Shown here in pieces: positions 21,441 through 34,284 of a stretch of DNA of 64,000 bases (within the stretch, counting starts at the first letter, position 1; every line of letters begins with the position of its first letter). The stretch spans positions 1 through 64,000 of the forward strand of contig SNVD02009848.1 of assembly GCA_013180625.2 (NCBI GenBank), in the 5' to 3' direction. This stretch comes from Boswellia sacra. Lineage: Eukaryota; Streptophyta; Magnoliopsida; Sapindales; Burseraceae. Both the position numbers and the translations under genes were made by a program. Under the pieces are notes generated by a model. That model made no database searches. It saw only the letters and a program-made list of their open reading frames with translations, and was not told where the DNA came from.

Positions 21441-22757
21441 TCTTTTATTTTATTTGTAGCATTTTATTTTATGAGTCTTTCAGGTCATCTCTCTTAAATA
21501 ACAGCAGCTTCAGGTAATATCTCCTATACTTTATCTCTCTACATTTAAACATTGATGACAATGTTTCATTTGGTTAGGGGGGAAGGATAGTAGACATAAG
21601 TGTGTCTTTAATTTTCTTTTTCTTGCATTAAAAAAAAAGCGAGTTAGTAATTAGATTCAGAGTGCGGTGTAAGGAGTTCAAATCCTCTTGAGACGCATTC
21701 TGGGTCAGGAATGGTAGAGTAAAGAGGGCTAGTTTGAACTCTAGAAACCCATTCTAATCAATTTGTCATTTTGTTTTGATTTTGCACTTTAGAAAACTCA
21801 TATTATTTAGTCTTGATTTTTGAATTTTATAGCAAGGAGGTCTTATTCATTTCACTTTGAATTATTCAAATCTATGAACTCTCACAACCTTATCATTTAA
21901 TAAACTGTGTGCTTATGTACTCGATAAACAAGTGTTCACAACTTTTCTTCACACACACACATACCTTGATACATGATTGTGGGTGGCGAAATGGAATGTT
22001 GTAATATTTGAGTTCTTTTTGTCTTGTTTAGGATAACAACAAAAGGAAGGGGAAAGTTCAAAAAAAAAAGTGAAAACAAAGAAGAAAAAAAAAAGCAATT
22101 GTGGATAAGTTTGGTCTCGTAGCCTCCTTAATTCGAGCAATTAAGCCCGAGGGGTGCCTCAACACCTAATACCCTAAGACCAACTGGTTTGGGAGTTATT
22201 GGCTCAAAGCTCGTTACATGGATTAAGGAGAAAGCTTAATGGGATCGAACATTGCACTATCCATAAGTTCAAAGCAAAAATAAAACATCTACAACCCGAG
22301 TCGTTAAGCTCGTAGGGGTGTCTTAACACCTAATGCCCTAAGGCCAACTGGTCTGGGACTCATTAGCCTAAGGCTCGCTATATGGGTTAAAGATGCATTC
22401 TTTCAAAAAAAAAAGAGAAAAAAAAGAAAAAAAGTTATTATATATAAATAAAAATGAATGCCCCTACCTAATGTTATTAGCCTTAACGAATATTGGAACC
22501 GATATGGCTTCTTTCCAATAAGCCCCATAGTCATGCGTCAACTGAACACAAAAAGAAGGTTTGTTGATATCTTGATTAAAAGGTACATGAGTCATAAAAA
22601 AATAATAAAAAATTAAAAATCTATTGAGAGTTTGTTTATTTGGATAAAATCAAAGAGAGTATAATAATTGACCACCTTGGATGTAAAATTTTATAAATCA
22701 CTTCTAAATAATAACGCTTTCATTGCTAGGGACTAGCAATAAGCTGATTGGGGGGTG
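21441..22757 (+). other. 3' noncoding tract of G2
   Basis: Corresponds to 39245-40557 of B and, reversed, 25388-26680 of G1. It contains the ACATTG/CAATGT hairpin at 21549-21564, a GGGGGGAAGG tract near 21577, the GAGACGCATTCTGG motif, and two diverged copies of a segment holding GGTG...ACACC hairpins at 22153-22166 and 22317-22330 (164 bases apart). The final GGGGGGTG tract abuts the LTR. No gene. Confidence 0.65.
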
Positions 22758-24292
22758 TGATGAACACTTAAATATGTATGTTTTTATAAGAGTTTAATTC
22801 ATCATATTGCACTAATAATGTCATTAAATTCTCCAACTTAGCATATTTGTAGTCTTTACATCTTTGGAATTAATTTTCTCTTAATTTTGGTTTTGTTATA
22901 GGTTTGGTAAAATGGGCATAACTTTCTATTTATAGATCAGAATGTGCAAATCTTAATGTTTTGGAAAGCTGATCCAATTATCTACAAGATTGTGTCTCAT
23001 AGGCTTCATCAAATTCGGGCTTTAAATGGACTAAAAATGGGCTTGAAGTAAACCCATATGTAGTTTCGGTGTAGCCTGACTATGCTTCAGTATTTTGGGC
23101 ATATCTCTCAAAATACGTATCCAAATCATCTGATTCAAAATGTTCTAGAAAGCTGAGACAAATATATACAACTTTCATGAAGACATGTGATCAAAATTCT
23201 CAATAAATCATTGCCAAAATCGGTGGTCAAAGTTGGTGCCCCTAATGATCCCAATTGTCAAAGATTTTTACAAATAATATTTGACAATTGTACCCTTGTA
23301 ATTTGACAAGTTTGCCCCTGGATGTATCTATAAATAGAGGTGCCTTGTAACCATTTGGATATCTTGGCTTTGGCTGGGATCTCTTGGCCTTGGCTAGGAT
23401 CTTGTATTGTGTTTTGTGTGTTTATGTTATTAATGAATTTGCTTTTTTTATAATTTATTTTCTTTCTTCTATTATGTCTTTCTAATTTCTCTCTTGCTAA
23501 GGTGAAAAGGTGAAACCCTTGATATGAGAATAAGGATTCTCCAACCCTTAGGTATGTACTTAATAATCATAATCTTTTGTTATTTATTTTATATGATTTA
23601 TATTTCTTTTCTTCATCAATCTTGACACCACGAGTAAAGTAGAGGTCTTGATCCATTATCGACAATCCTTGGCACATCAAATGCTTGGATCCTTTCTAGA
23701 CGTCGTATGGTTCTTCCTTACCGACACAAGTCTAGTTAGGAACCTTGATTTGTTGTAGACATATGGTGATTGGCACATTGGATGCTTGAACCCATTTACA
23801 AGAAGTGGTATAAATATTAGTAACGAAACAAATATAATTCATATAACTAAAATGGGTTGGTTAATTATCCTTATTCGATATATCAAGGGCGGATCCCCTA
23901 ACCTTAGCTCTTATTATTATTGTGTTAATTCCTCTTCTCTTACTTGTATTTTTATTACTTTCATTTATTGTTTATGACTTTGTTCCTTTAATTACTATGG
24001 AAGGTTTTACCTCCTAAATTCCCATGGTTGGTTTTACCACCTAATTCTATGGATGGTTCTACCTCCTTTTGCTTTCTATTTTATATTTGAATAGTCGGTA
24101 ATACCGCCTACCATCATTATATTTATTTGTTGATATTATCTCACCATCCTTTTGAATCATTCGTATCATATTTGCTTAACTTATAATTTGTAACGCTTAA
24201 ATCTCCTTCCTCGTGGATCGACCCCGGTCTCACCGGGTTTATTACTTCGACACTCCTATACTTGGGAGATAATCCTTTTTTTGGATGTGTCA
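22758..24292 (+). repeat. 3' LTR of G2 (1,535 bp)
   Basis: TGATGAACAC to GGATGTGTCA, followed directly by the GGTAT duplication. Confidence 0.94.
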
Positions 24293-24297
24293 GGTAT
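24293..24297. repeat. Right target-site duplication of G2 (GGTAT)
   Basis: Identical to 17517-17521. Confidence 0.92.
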
Positions 24298-25387
24298 GTC
24301 AATTAAGGCCATTTTAGTTATATGAATTATATTTATTTCATTACGAATATTTATACCACTTCGTATAAATGGGTTCAAGCATCCAATGTGTCAATCACCA
24401 TATGTCTACAACAAATCAAGGTTCCTAACTAGACTTGTGTCGGTAAGGAAGAACCATACGACTTCTAGAAAGGATCCAAGCATTTGATATGCCAAGGATT
24501 GTCGACAATGGATCAAGACCTCTACTTTACAAGTGGTGTTAAGATTGATTAAGAAAATAAATATAAATCATATAAAATACACAGTAAAATATTATAATTA
24601 TTAAGCACATATCAAAGGGTTAGAAGATCCTTATTCTCATATCAAGGGTTTCACCCTTTCACCGTAGCAAGAGAGAAATTAGAAAGGCATTATAAAAGAA
24701 GGAAAACAAATTGCAAGAAAAAGAAGATTTATTAATAGCATAAACACACAAGAGAGAAAAACACAATACAAGATCCTAGCCAAGGCCAAGATATTCCAGC
24801 CAAGGCAAAGATGTCCTGATGGTCACAAGGTACCTCTATTTATAGATACATTCATGGGCAAACTTGTCAAATTATAAGAGAACAATTCTTAAATATTAGG
24901 TGCATAAATCTTTGATAATTGGGACCATTAGGTGCACCGAATTTGACCACCGATTTTGTCATCGAATTATTGTTTGTAGATATTTGTCTTGACTTTCTCG
25001 AACATATTGATTTGTATGATTTGGATACATATTTTGAGAGATATGATCAAAATACTGAGGTATGGTCAGGCTGGGCTGAAACTGCATATGGGTTCACTTC
25101 AAGCCCATTTTTGGTCCACTAAGAGCCCGAATGTGATGAAGCCTATGGAATACAATCTTGTAGATAATTTAATCAGCTTTCCAAAACACCAAGATTTGTA
25201 CCATTCTGATCTATAAATAGAAAGGTATGCCCATTTCACCAAACCTATAACAAAACCAAAATTAAGAAAAATTAATTTCAAAGATGCAAAGACTATAAAT
25301 TTGCTTAAGTTGAGGAATTTAATGACACTATTAATGCAATATGATGAATTAAACTCTTATGAAACATACATATTTAAGTGTTCATCA

Positions 25388-26680
25388 TACCCTGCAACCA
25401 GCTTATTGCTAGTCTCTAGCAATTAAAGCGTTATTATTTAGAAGTGATTTATAGAATTTTATATCAAAGGTAGTCATTATTGCACTCTCTTTGATTTTAT
25501 CCAACTAAACAAACTTTCAACTGATTTTTTTTAAATGACTCATGCACCCTTCAGTCAAGATATTAATAAACTTTTTTTTTTGTGCTCAGTCGACACATGA
25601 CCATGGGGCTTATTAGAAAGAAGCCGTATCGGTTCTAATATTTGTTGAGTCTAGCAACTTTAGGCAGGGGGCATTTATTTATCATTATATATATATATAT
25701 ATTCTTTTTTTTTAAAGAATGCATCTTTAACCCATGTAGCGAGTCTTAGGCTAATGACTCCCAGACCAGTTGGCCTTAGGGCATTAGGTGTTAAGACACC
25801 CCTACGAGCTTAATGACTTGAGTTGCCAATGCTTTATTTTTGCTTAGAAACTTATAGATGGTGCAATGTTCAATCCCATTAAGCTCTCTCCTTAATCCAT
25901 GTAATGAGCTTTGGGCCAATAGCTCCCAAACTAGTTGGTCTTAGGGTATTAGGTGTTAAGGCACCCCTCAGGCTTAATTGCTCAAATTAAGGAGGCTACG
26001 AGACCAAACTTATCCACAATTGCTCTTTTTTTTCTTTCTTTTTTTGCTTTTTTTCTTTTTTTTCAACTTTCCCCTTCCTTTTGTTGTTATCCTAAACAAA
26101 ACAAAAGAACTCAAATATTACAATATTTCATTTTGTAACCCACAATTATGCATCAAGGGGTGTGTGTGTGAAGAAAGGTTCATGAATACTTGCTTAGCGA
26201 GTACATAAGCACACACAGTTTATTAAATGATAAGATTGTGAGAGTTCATAGATTTGAATAATTCAAAGTGAAATGAATAAGACTTCCTTGTTATAAAATT
26301 CAAAAATCAAAACTAAATAATATCAAGTTAGCTAAAATGAGTTTTCAAAAATGTAAAATCAAAACAAAATAACAAATTGGTTAGAGTGTATTTCAAGAGT
26401 TCAAACTGGCCCTCTTTACTCTACAATTCATGAACCAGAATGCGTCTCAAGAGGATTTGAACTCCTTACACCGCACTCCGAATCTAATTATTAACTCGCT
26501 TTTTTTTTGTAAGAAAAAGAAAATTTAAGACACACTTATATCTACTATCATTCTCCCCCAACCAAATGAAACATTGTCCTCAATGTTTAAATGTAGAGAG
26601 ATAAAATATAGGAAACATTACCTGAAGCTTCTATTATTCAAGAGAGATGACCTGAAAGACTCATAAAATAAAATGCTACA
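25388..26680 (-). other. 3' noncoding tract of G1
   Basis: Minus-strand counterpart of the G2 tract, with the same hairpin (26571-26586), paired GGTG...ACACC repeats (near 25787 and 25953) and a TA microsatellite near 25687-25700. No gene. Confidence 0.65.
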
Positions 26681-28430
26681 AATAAACTTGCATCACACAT
26701 CAATTCAAAAGGCAAGGACCAATCGGGAGATTGCATAATTGGAGTAGTTGTTAAAAGTATAATTAACTTGTCAAAGACATTTTGACATTCTTGAGTCCAT
26801 TCAAAAGAAGTGTCTTTTATTAAGAGGTTACAAAGAGGTTTTGATATAGCACTGAAGTTTCTTATGAACCTCCTATAAGATCCAGCATGCCCTAAGAATG
26901 AACGGACCTCTTTAACTGTTTTTAGTGGAGGCAAATGAGAAATTAATTTTACTTTTGCTTTGTCCACTTCGATTCCCTTAGAAGACACCATATGACCCAA
27001 GACAATTCTTGAAGTGACCATATAATGACATTTTTTTCAATTCAAAATCAGACCTTTTTCTACACACTTTTTTAGGACTTTTTCTAAGTTTTCAAGATAA
27101 TTCTCAAAAGAATTTCCAAAGATAGTTAAATCATCCATGAAAACTTCTAAACAATGCTCAACTATGTCACTGAAAATGCTTAACATGCATCTTTGAAAAG
27201 TAGCTGGAGCATTACAAAGTCCAAAAGGCATCCTCCTAAATGCAAAATTATCAAAGGGGCACGTAAATATGGTCTTTTCTTGATCTTCAAGTGCAATGAA
27301 AATTTGATAATAGCCTGAATATCCATCAAGAAAGTAGTAGTAAGAGTGCCCTGCTACTCTTTCTAAAATTTGGTCAATGAATGATAAGGGAAAGTGGTCT
27401 TTTCTGGTAACAGCATTTAATTTTCTATAGTCAATTCATATTCTCCAACTAGATGAGACTCGAGTTAGCAATGATTCACCCTTTTCATTTTTGACTACTG
27501 TAATACCAGATTTCTTAGGTACTACTTGTGCAGGGCTTATCCACTTACTATCAGAAATAGGGTAGATAATTCCTACATCAAGTAATTTGAGAACTTCCGC
27601 CCTAATAACCTCTTTCATGTGAGGATTTAATCTCCTTTGAGGTTGTTAGGATGTTTTGGCATGTTCTTCTAAATATATTCTATGTGTACAAATCAAAGGG
27701 TTAATGCCTTTTACGTCTTTTAAAGTCCACCCGATTGCATTTTTATGCCTTTTATGCACTTCTATCAACTTACCTTGTTGCTCACTTATGAGGGATGAAG
27801 AAGTTACCACCGAATATGTTTGATTCTTCCTAAGATATGCGTATTTCAGTCCTTCTGGTAAGGGCTTCAGTTCTAACTTGAGAGCTTCCTCTTCCTTGCT
27901 TTCATTCATTTGCCCCAATTCTTCGAATCTTGGTTTTGAGCCTTTTTCCATCATCTGTGCACAATCCAGTAAGAAATATGTATCAGAAAGATCAGGCCCT
28001 AGTTTTATACTTGATTCTAATGAATTTACTAAACAAGTTTCCAAAGGGTAAGAAGAACTCCTTTTTTGGATGCGGTCTTTCACAATAGTTTCAATCATAT
28101 TGGCCTCCTCAGTTTTATCATCTTCTTCATGTGATTGTTTCCACATATTAAAAACATTAAGTTCCAATGTCATGTTCCCAAATGATAGCTTCATGACTCC
28201 ATTCCTACAATTAATCAAAGCATTAGAGGTAGCTAGAAATGAACGGCCTAAAATAACAGGAATTGAATTGCATACTTCCACTGGTTGTATGTCCAAGACG
28301 ATAAAATCTACTGGATAAATGAATTTATCAACTTGAACCCACACATCTTTTACTACTCCTCTTGATACTTTAATTGATCTATCAGCAAGCAAAAGAGTCA
28401 CAGAAGTCGGTTTTAACTCACCTAGATTGA
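26638..28430 (-). pseudogene. G1 pol: protease end, RT and truncated RNase H
   Basis: One frame carries the protease C-terminal part (PVILGRSFLATSNA near 28220-28270), the linker to RT, the RT start (LKLLDVGIIYPISDS near 27560-27600), the FMDD active site (near 27145) and the RNase H CDAS motif (near 26690-26700). Stops interrupt it at about 27646, 27436 and 27037. After CDAS the sequence departs from RNase H into the noncoding tract that follows LOG in other copies, a deletion junction. No integrase remains in this element. Confidence 0.82.
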
Positions 28431-30158
28431 GTTTCTAAAATTTACACTAGCACCAAGATCAAGTAAAGCTCGTTCAATTTTATGGTCTTCAATAACACAC
28501 GAAATTGTAGAACAACCTGGATCCTTATATTTCACTGTATTATTGTTTTGAAGAATAGCACTTACTTGCTCGGCTAGAAAGACCTTCTTTTTCATATTCA
28601 ATTTTCTTTTCACAGTGCACAAGTCTTTCAAAAATTTTGTATAAGAAGGTACCTGTTTGATCACATCTAGCAAGGGAATGTTGACCTTTACCTCTTTGAA
28701 AATTTCAAAGAATTTAGAATTATGAGTTTGCTTCTTTTGTGTGGCTAATGCTTGAGGAAATGGGAGCACATAAGAGGAATTGATTTCTTTTTCGTCAAGC
28801 GTTTGTTTGACAACCTCTTTCTGCCCTTTAGAGATTGATTCTTCTTCTTTCTCATAAGGATTAAGAATGTGTTTTCCAACAACCTTACCATCGTGAAGGG
28901 TCATTACTGATTTGGCTTGGTCAAAATACTGGTTACTTGAACTCCCTGCAGTTAGGTTAACTTGATCTTTGGGGTTTTGCAATTTTTGAGAAGGAAATTT
29001 TCCTTTTTCTTGGATGCTAAATGTGGATGCAAATTTTGCAAGGGTGTCTGACAAATTTGCTAATGTTTGAGCAGTTTGACTTATGAATGAATGCACTGTC
29101 TCTTCAAAGTCATTTCTAGGAGGAGGAGCATATACATGATCATGAGAATTTTGAAAATTTTATCGTGTTTGAAAAAGGACTTGTGAAGATTGAGCATGAT
29201 TGTCATTTTTCCAACTAAAATTTGGATGATTTCTCCAACCGGGATTATAGGTTTATGAGTATGGATTATGATTTGGCCTTTTGAAAGTGTTCAAGGCATT
29301 GGCTTGTTCATAGAGACATTCCCTAGAGGCAGGCAAAGTTGGGCAATCATTAGTAGAATGGTCATTATCATTACAAATGTGACAGACAATTTCTTGAATA
29401 GAATTCAATTGACCATTGTTTTTCATTTCTAAAGCCTTGACTTTTCTAGCTAGGGATGCATATTTGGCTTGAAGGTCATGGTCTTCCCTAAGGCTGTGAA
29501 TGCCTCTATTGGATGTCGAGGTTGGGGCCTTACTTGGTACCTCATAGGTGCCAGCAGTATCCCAATTTTTAGCCTTGTCTGCCAAGGAATCTAGGTAGTC
29601 AATTGCTTCATCAGGGTCTTTATCTTTAAATTTTTCGTTATACATTAGCTCCACTAGTTTCCTATCTTGAGGTGTTAACCCTTCATAGAAGTGTGCAACT
29701 ATTCTCCAAGTTTCAAAACCATGGTGAGGACAGGTGTTAAGTAGTTCTTTATATCTGTCCCAACATTGGTAAAGGGTTTCCCCTTGTTTTTGAGTAAAAT
29801 TGAAAATTTGTCTTTTAAAAGAATTTGTTCTATGGGTAGGAATTTTTTTTTTGAAAAATTGTTGTTTCATCTCATCCCATGAACTGATAGAATTTGACCT
29901 CAAATTTTGTAGCCATATTCTAGCTTTATCTTTTAAAGAAAAAGGAAAAAGCTTTAATCTAATGGTGTTTATGCTACAATTTGGGTCACTGTAGGAGCTA
30001 CACACTTCTTCAAAAATTTTTAAATGCGAATATGGGTTCTCCATATCAAGGCCATGAAAGGTGGGCAGAAGTCGAACAAAACTTGGTTTGAAATTGAAAT
30101 TGATTGAATTGGGAGGAGAAACTACACAAGATGGTGAATCAGTCCTTACCAGATTCAT
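28422..30158 (-). pseudogene. G1 gag and start of protease
   Basis: Gag domain as in G2 (FHGLDMENPYSHL, LFPFSLKDKARIWL, WDEMKQQF), then a zinc knuckle CHICNDNDHSTNDC (near 29355-29395) and a downstream region ending in the protease active site DLGAS (near 28440-28455). In-frame stops at 29253 and near 29162 and a shift near 28430 break it. It is longer than the G2 gag by an insert of about 40 residues ahead of the knuckle. Confidence 0.82.
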
Positions 30159-30429
30159 GTACTCTCTGAGAGTTCTTGGTTGATTTTGATCATTTTGTTA
30201 GGAACGATTGTCCCCTTCATCCATGAACCTTTCTACTATATTGTCGGCCATGTTTTCTAAGGAAGACGAAGTTTTTCTAACAAGTCTACCACTAGATGTT
30301 CGTGACCAAATTTTCATGCAGGAAAGAGAAAAGAAAAGAAAAGAAAAGATGAACACACGCCAAAGAAAAAAATTAAGATTTAAAACGAGAGAAGAGAATA
30401 CTTACAATTTTATACGTCAAATTTTACCT

Positions 30430-30447
30430 TCTCCGACAACGGCGTCA
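30430..30447 (-). other. Degraded primer-binding site of G1
   Basis: Minus strand TGACGCCGTTGTCGGAGA, the tRNA-Asp PBS with three C-to-T or G-to-A type changes, as expected from decay of methylated cytosines. Confidence 0.75.
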
Positions 30448-30453
30448 AAAACT

Positions 30454-32028
30454 TGACACATCTGAAAATAGGATTGGCTCCCAAGTATAGGAGTGTCGAA
30501 GTAATAAACTCGGTGAGACCGGGGTTGATCCACGAGGAATGAAATTTTAGCGGTACAAACAATAAGGTAAACAATATAGTATGAATAATTCAAAGAAATG
30601 ACAAGATAATATCAACAAATATGTAAAGATGGTAGGCAATACTACCGACCATTCAAATATAAAACAAAAAGCAAAATGAGGTAATACCATCTATGAAAAT
30701 AGGTGATAAAACTGACCATAGTAAATTAAAGAACAAATTCATAAGCAATAGATGAGAATATTTAAAATAAACAAGTAAGAAGAATTAACACAATAACAAT
30801 GAAAGCTAAGGTTAGGGGATCCGCCCTTGATATATCAAATAAGGATAAATAACCCAATTATAACTCAATTGAAATCCACACACTAAAGAGGTTCCAATCA
30901 GAAGGTATGTTAATTAAGCCTATTTTAGTTATATGAATTATATTTGTTTCATTATTAATATTTATACCACTTCTTGTAAATGGGTTCAAGCATCCAATGT
31001 GCCAATCACCATATGTCTATAATAAATCAAGGTTCCTAACTAGACTTATGTTTGTAAGAAAGAACCATATGACGTCTAGAAAGGATCCAAGCATTTGATG
31101 TGTCAAGGATTGCCGACAATGGATCAAGACCTCCACTTTACAAGTGGTGTCAAGATTGATTAAGAAAATAAATATAAATCATATAAAATACACAACAACA
31201 TATTATAATTATTAAGCACATATCAAAGGGCTAGAAGATCCTTATTCTCATATCAAGGGTTTTACCCTTTCACCTTAGCAAGAGAGAAATTAGAAAGACA
31301 TTATAAAAGAAGGAAAACAAATTGCAAGAAAAAGAAGATTTATTAATAGCATAAACACACAAGAGAGAAAAACACAATACAAGATTGTAGCCAAGGCCAA
31401 GATATTCCAGCCAAGGCCAAGATGTCCTAATGGTCGCAAGGCACCTCTATTTATAGATACATTTAGGGGCAAACTTGTCAAATTACAAGGGAACAATTGT
31501 CAAATTTTAGGTGCACAAATCTTTGACAATTGTGATCATTAGATGCACCAAATTTAACCACCAATTTTGACATCGAATTATTGAGAATTTTGATCACATA
31601 TATTCATGAAAGTTGTAGATATTTGTCTCAACTTTCTAGAACATATTGATTTGTATGATTTGGAAACATATTTTGAGAGATATGATCAAAATACTAAGGC
31701 ATGATCAGGTTGGGCCGAAACTGCATATGGGTTCACTTCAAGCCCATTTTTGATCCACTAAGAGCCCGAATTTGATGAAGCCTATGAATTATAATCTTGT
31801 AGATAATTTAATCAGCTTTCTAAAACATCAAAATTTACAATATTATGATCTAAAAATAGAAAGTTATGCCTATTTTATCAAACCTATAACAAAACCAAAA
31901 TTAAAAAAAAAATTAATTCCAAAGATGCAAAGACTACAAATATGCCTAAGTTGAGGAATTTAATGACACTATTAATGTAATATGATGAATTAAACTCTTA
32001 TGAAATATACATATTTAAGTGTTCATAA
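30454..32028 (-). repeat. 5' LTR of G1 (about 1,575 bp)
   Basis: Minus strand ends TGTGTCA at 30454; its first bases at 32028 read TTATGAAC where the intact family has TGATGAAC. It is clearly more diverged from the G2 LTRs than these are from each other, so G1 is older. Confidence 0.85.
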
Positions 32029-33481
32029 ATCTGACACAGATTCATCTCTTGATGCTGGAGTTGATGATTTAATTTTCTTCTTCTTCTTCTGCTCACATGG
32101 TTTCTTCACCACTTCAACTGTCTTCTTTCCCTTCCTTGTAGTTCCCTTTGTAGGAGACTTAATTGTCTTTTCCTTTTACTTTTCTTCTACTGTTATGTCT
32201 ATCTTAACAGTAGTTTGTGTAGCTTGACCTGCTACAGGCATTTGGTCAGCTTTTTCAGGTAGTGGTTCATCAGCCTCAGGAATCGCCTCAGTTGGTTTCT
32301 CGAGAATCACAATGTCAAGCTCCATGGGTTGTGGCTCTATTGTAGTACCAGGATCCTACAAACTTTGCTTCTAAAACAGATTGCTTGAGTTTAATTTCCT
32401 TCAAATCCTACACAATTTCTGTCAAAGCAAAGTTGATCAGTACAAGCTATTCTTCAACAATTTTCATCTGATTTTTCCTGACTCTCTTTGGCTTCAGTTC
32501 AGGTGTAGGTAAGTCAGATTTGTCATGCAATATGTGAAGAAATCCCTTTGTAATGGATTGAGACAGAATTTCTGTCTGTTCATTAGAACTTATAGGGATG
32601 TTGATCTGTGCAAGAATCCCTTGAATCAAACAGGGAAACACAAGCAAGTGATAATCAGAGTGATATGATCCAATCTGTACAATTGATCTATAGGCTAGGA
32701 AACCAAAGTTAATTGGTCGATTGGTGCCTAAACAAAATAGAAGTTTCACTCTATCTTTCTGAACCTGATTTTGATGGGAAGAAGGAAGCCAATTAAACCG
32801 AGCTATCTTATGCAACACTCGATATTTCTTCCTAAGGTATTGTTGGTTTGTACCATCTTTCGATTCCCAAACAATGTTAATTCTATCAGTCAATTCCTTT
32901 ATCACTTCAACCATGTTATACTCTTCATCTAATGCATGCAAATTGCCTATGGGAATGTTGAGAAAAGTGTTTATAACATTTAGAGAGAATTTAAGAAACT
33001 TTCCTCTACAATAGACTTTGTGATAATAAAAGTTGTTAGGATCATCAATGGCAGTAGTGATATTGGCATAACATTCCTGAATTAAAGCCTTCACAGGGGG
33101 TAGGAAGTTTGTTACTGTACGAGTCCAGTAAATAGACTCAATCATCTCACTCAGGACATAGGTGTTGAAATCTGACAGTTTCACCGACCTTTCCATCTGC
33201 AGATTCCTTTTAGAAGTGTACTTCATGAACTTCTGCTTGATAGCCGCTGTTAAGAATTTGTCGTACTTCGACTTGACTTTATCTTTTATCTTCATCACCA
33301 ATACTTTCTCATCCTCACTGATGGTAGGATCGACAGCGATCTCTGCATGTGCTTGTTGCGTCAGAGATGACTGAATGATGTTACTCTTGTTGTAATTGGA
33401 GACGCTTTGAGAAGATGAAGAACTGGTGGATTTTGCAGATCTGAAGTCGTTGACATTGTTAGGATTTGTAGTCTGCAACAA
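32029..33481 (-). pseudogene. N-terminal part of env-position ORF (copia-2)
   Basis: The open part 33481-32447 begins with a Ser-rich stretch, then a domain containing MIESIYWTRTV, VYCRGKFLKFSLNVINTFLNIP and LHKIARFNWLPSSHQNQ, which resembles the plant transposon protein family known as Transposase_32. A stop at 32447 precedes a Lys/Glu-rich continuation down to 32029, where G1 begins. In SIRE-type copia elements a third ORF in this place has been called env-like; I see no clear membrane segment. Confidence 0.72.
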
Positions 33482-34284
33482 ATTCTCAAAACAGAGAAAA
33501 AGAGAAAGAAGACGAGGGACAGTGGAGAAACTATTGTTGGAGTATGGTATGAATAGGAGAAGCCCAAACCAATTCGTAATATACTAGGCCAAATTTTAAA
33601 AAAAAATGGTTTTAACAAAATTTAATATTAAGTCTATTTCCAAAACTGTTTAATAACTATCATTAATGGACAACAATTCAAATTTGATTCCAATTTGAAT
33701 AAGGAATTCTAATAGAATTAGGATTCCCGCCACTGAAACTTCTCCCCCTCAATGCAATAATGCTGACATGGCATTTTTGACACATGAACACACAATAAAC
33801 TTAGATTTCGGGTAAGCTCAAAGGACATCATATGTTATGAAAAATGTAACATAACATAGTTAACAATAACATAACAACAATATCTGAATCATCATATGAA
33901 AAATTCTAAGAAAGCATATTTCAGAGCTGTTTAATTTTCACATGAAAGCTATTTTTCTTCTTGATTCAATTGAGTGATCAACTTGAGCATGCTTCTTACA
34001 CAAAAAAAAATTGATTTCAATGTGAATTTTTCTAGATTAATACAGTAGCTTTCACACAATATAGAGGTAACCCTTTTCATTTGAATGGGTGACTTCAACA
34101 TATTTCTTAAATACCCTAAGTTTACTCTCAATGATGACTTTCACACATTATATATTGGTAGCCCTCTTTGTATTTTTATTTTAAATCAGTATCTTATCAT
34201 TCATATAAATTACAGCTCACATACGTTAATTTTGAAGAAAACTTATGATACTACAGATATAAATAACATAACAGCACACAGTGT
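33482..34284 (-). other. Spacer between RNase H and third ORF in copia-2
   Basis: AT-rich, with a GGGGGAGAAG tract on the minus strand near 33742. It matches 59877-60710 of copia-D. No gene. Confidence 0.6.

Larger units (their letters stand above)
17522..24292 (+). mobile_element. Complete non-autonomous gypsy element G2
   Basis: LTRs at 17522-19052 and 22758-24292, PBS, one intact 528-residue gag ORF, no protease, RT or integrase, a remnant of the CRP 3' end with the conserved RNA element, and the usual 3' noncoding tract. Flanked by GGTAT on both sides. The two LTRs differ only slightly by eye, so insertion is the latest event in this nest. It would need enzymes from a related element. 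Confidence 0.93.
17067..25387 (-). repeat. 3' LTR of G1, split by G2
   Basis: 17067-17521 plus 24298-25387 together make about 1,545 bp. The minus-strand copy ends TGTGTCA at 17067 and begins TGATGAACAC at 25387. The GGTAT at 24293-24297 is the target duplication left by G2. Confidence 0.88.
17067..32028 (-). mobile_element. Ty3/gypsy element G1, interrupted by G2
   Basis: Its 3' LTR is at left (17067-17521 plus 24298-25387, split by G2) and its 5' LTR at right (30454-32028). PBS at 30430-30447, then gag, protease, RT and the first part of RNase H on the minus strand. From inside RNase H (near 26682) the sequence jumps to the noncoding tract that normally follows LOG, so integrase, CRP and LOG are gone. 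Probable target duplication ATATG/ATCTG with one mismatch. Confidence 0.88.
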
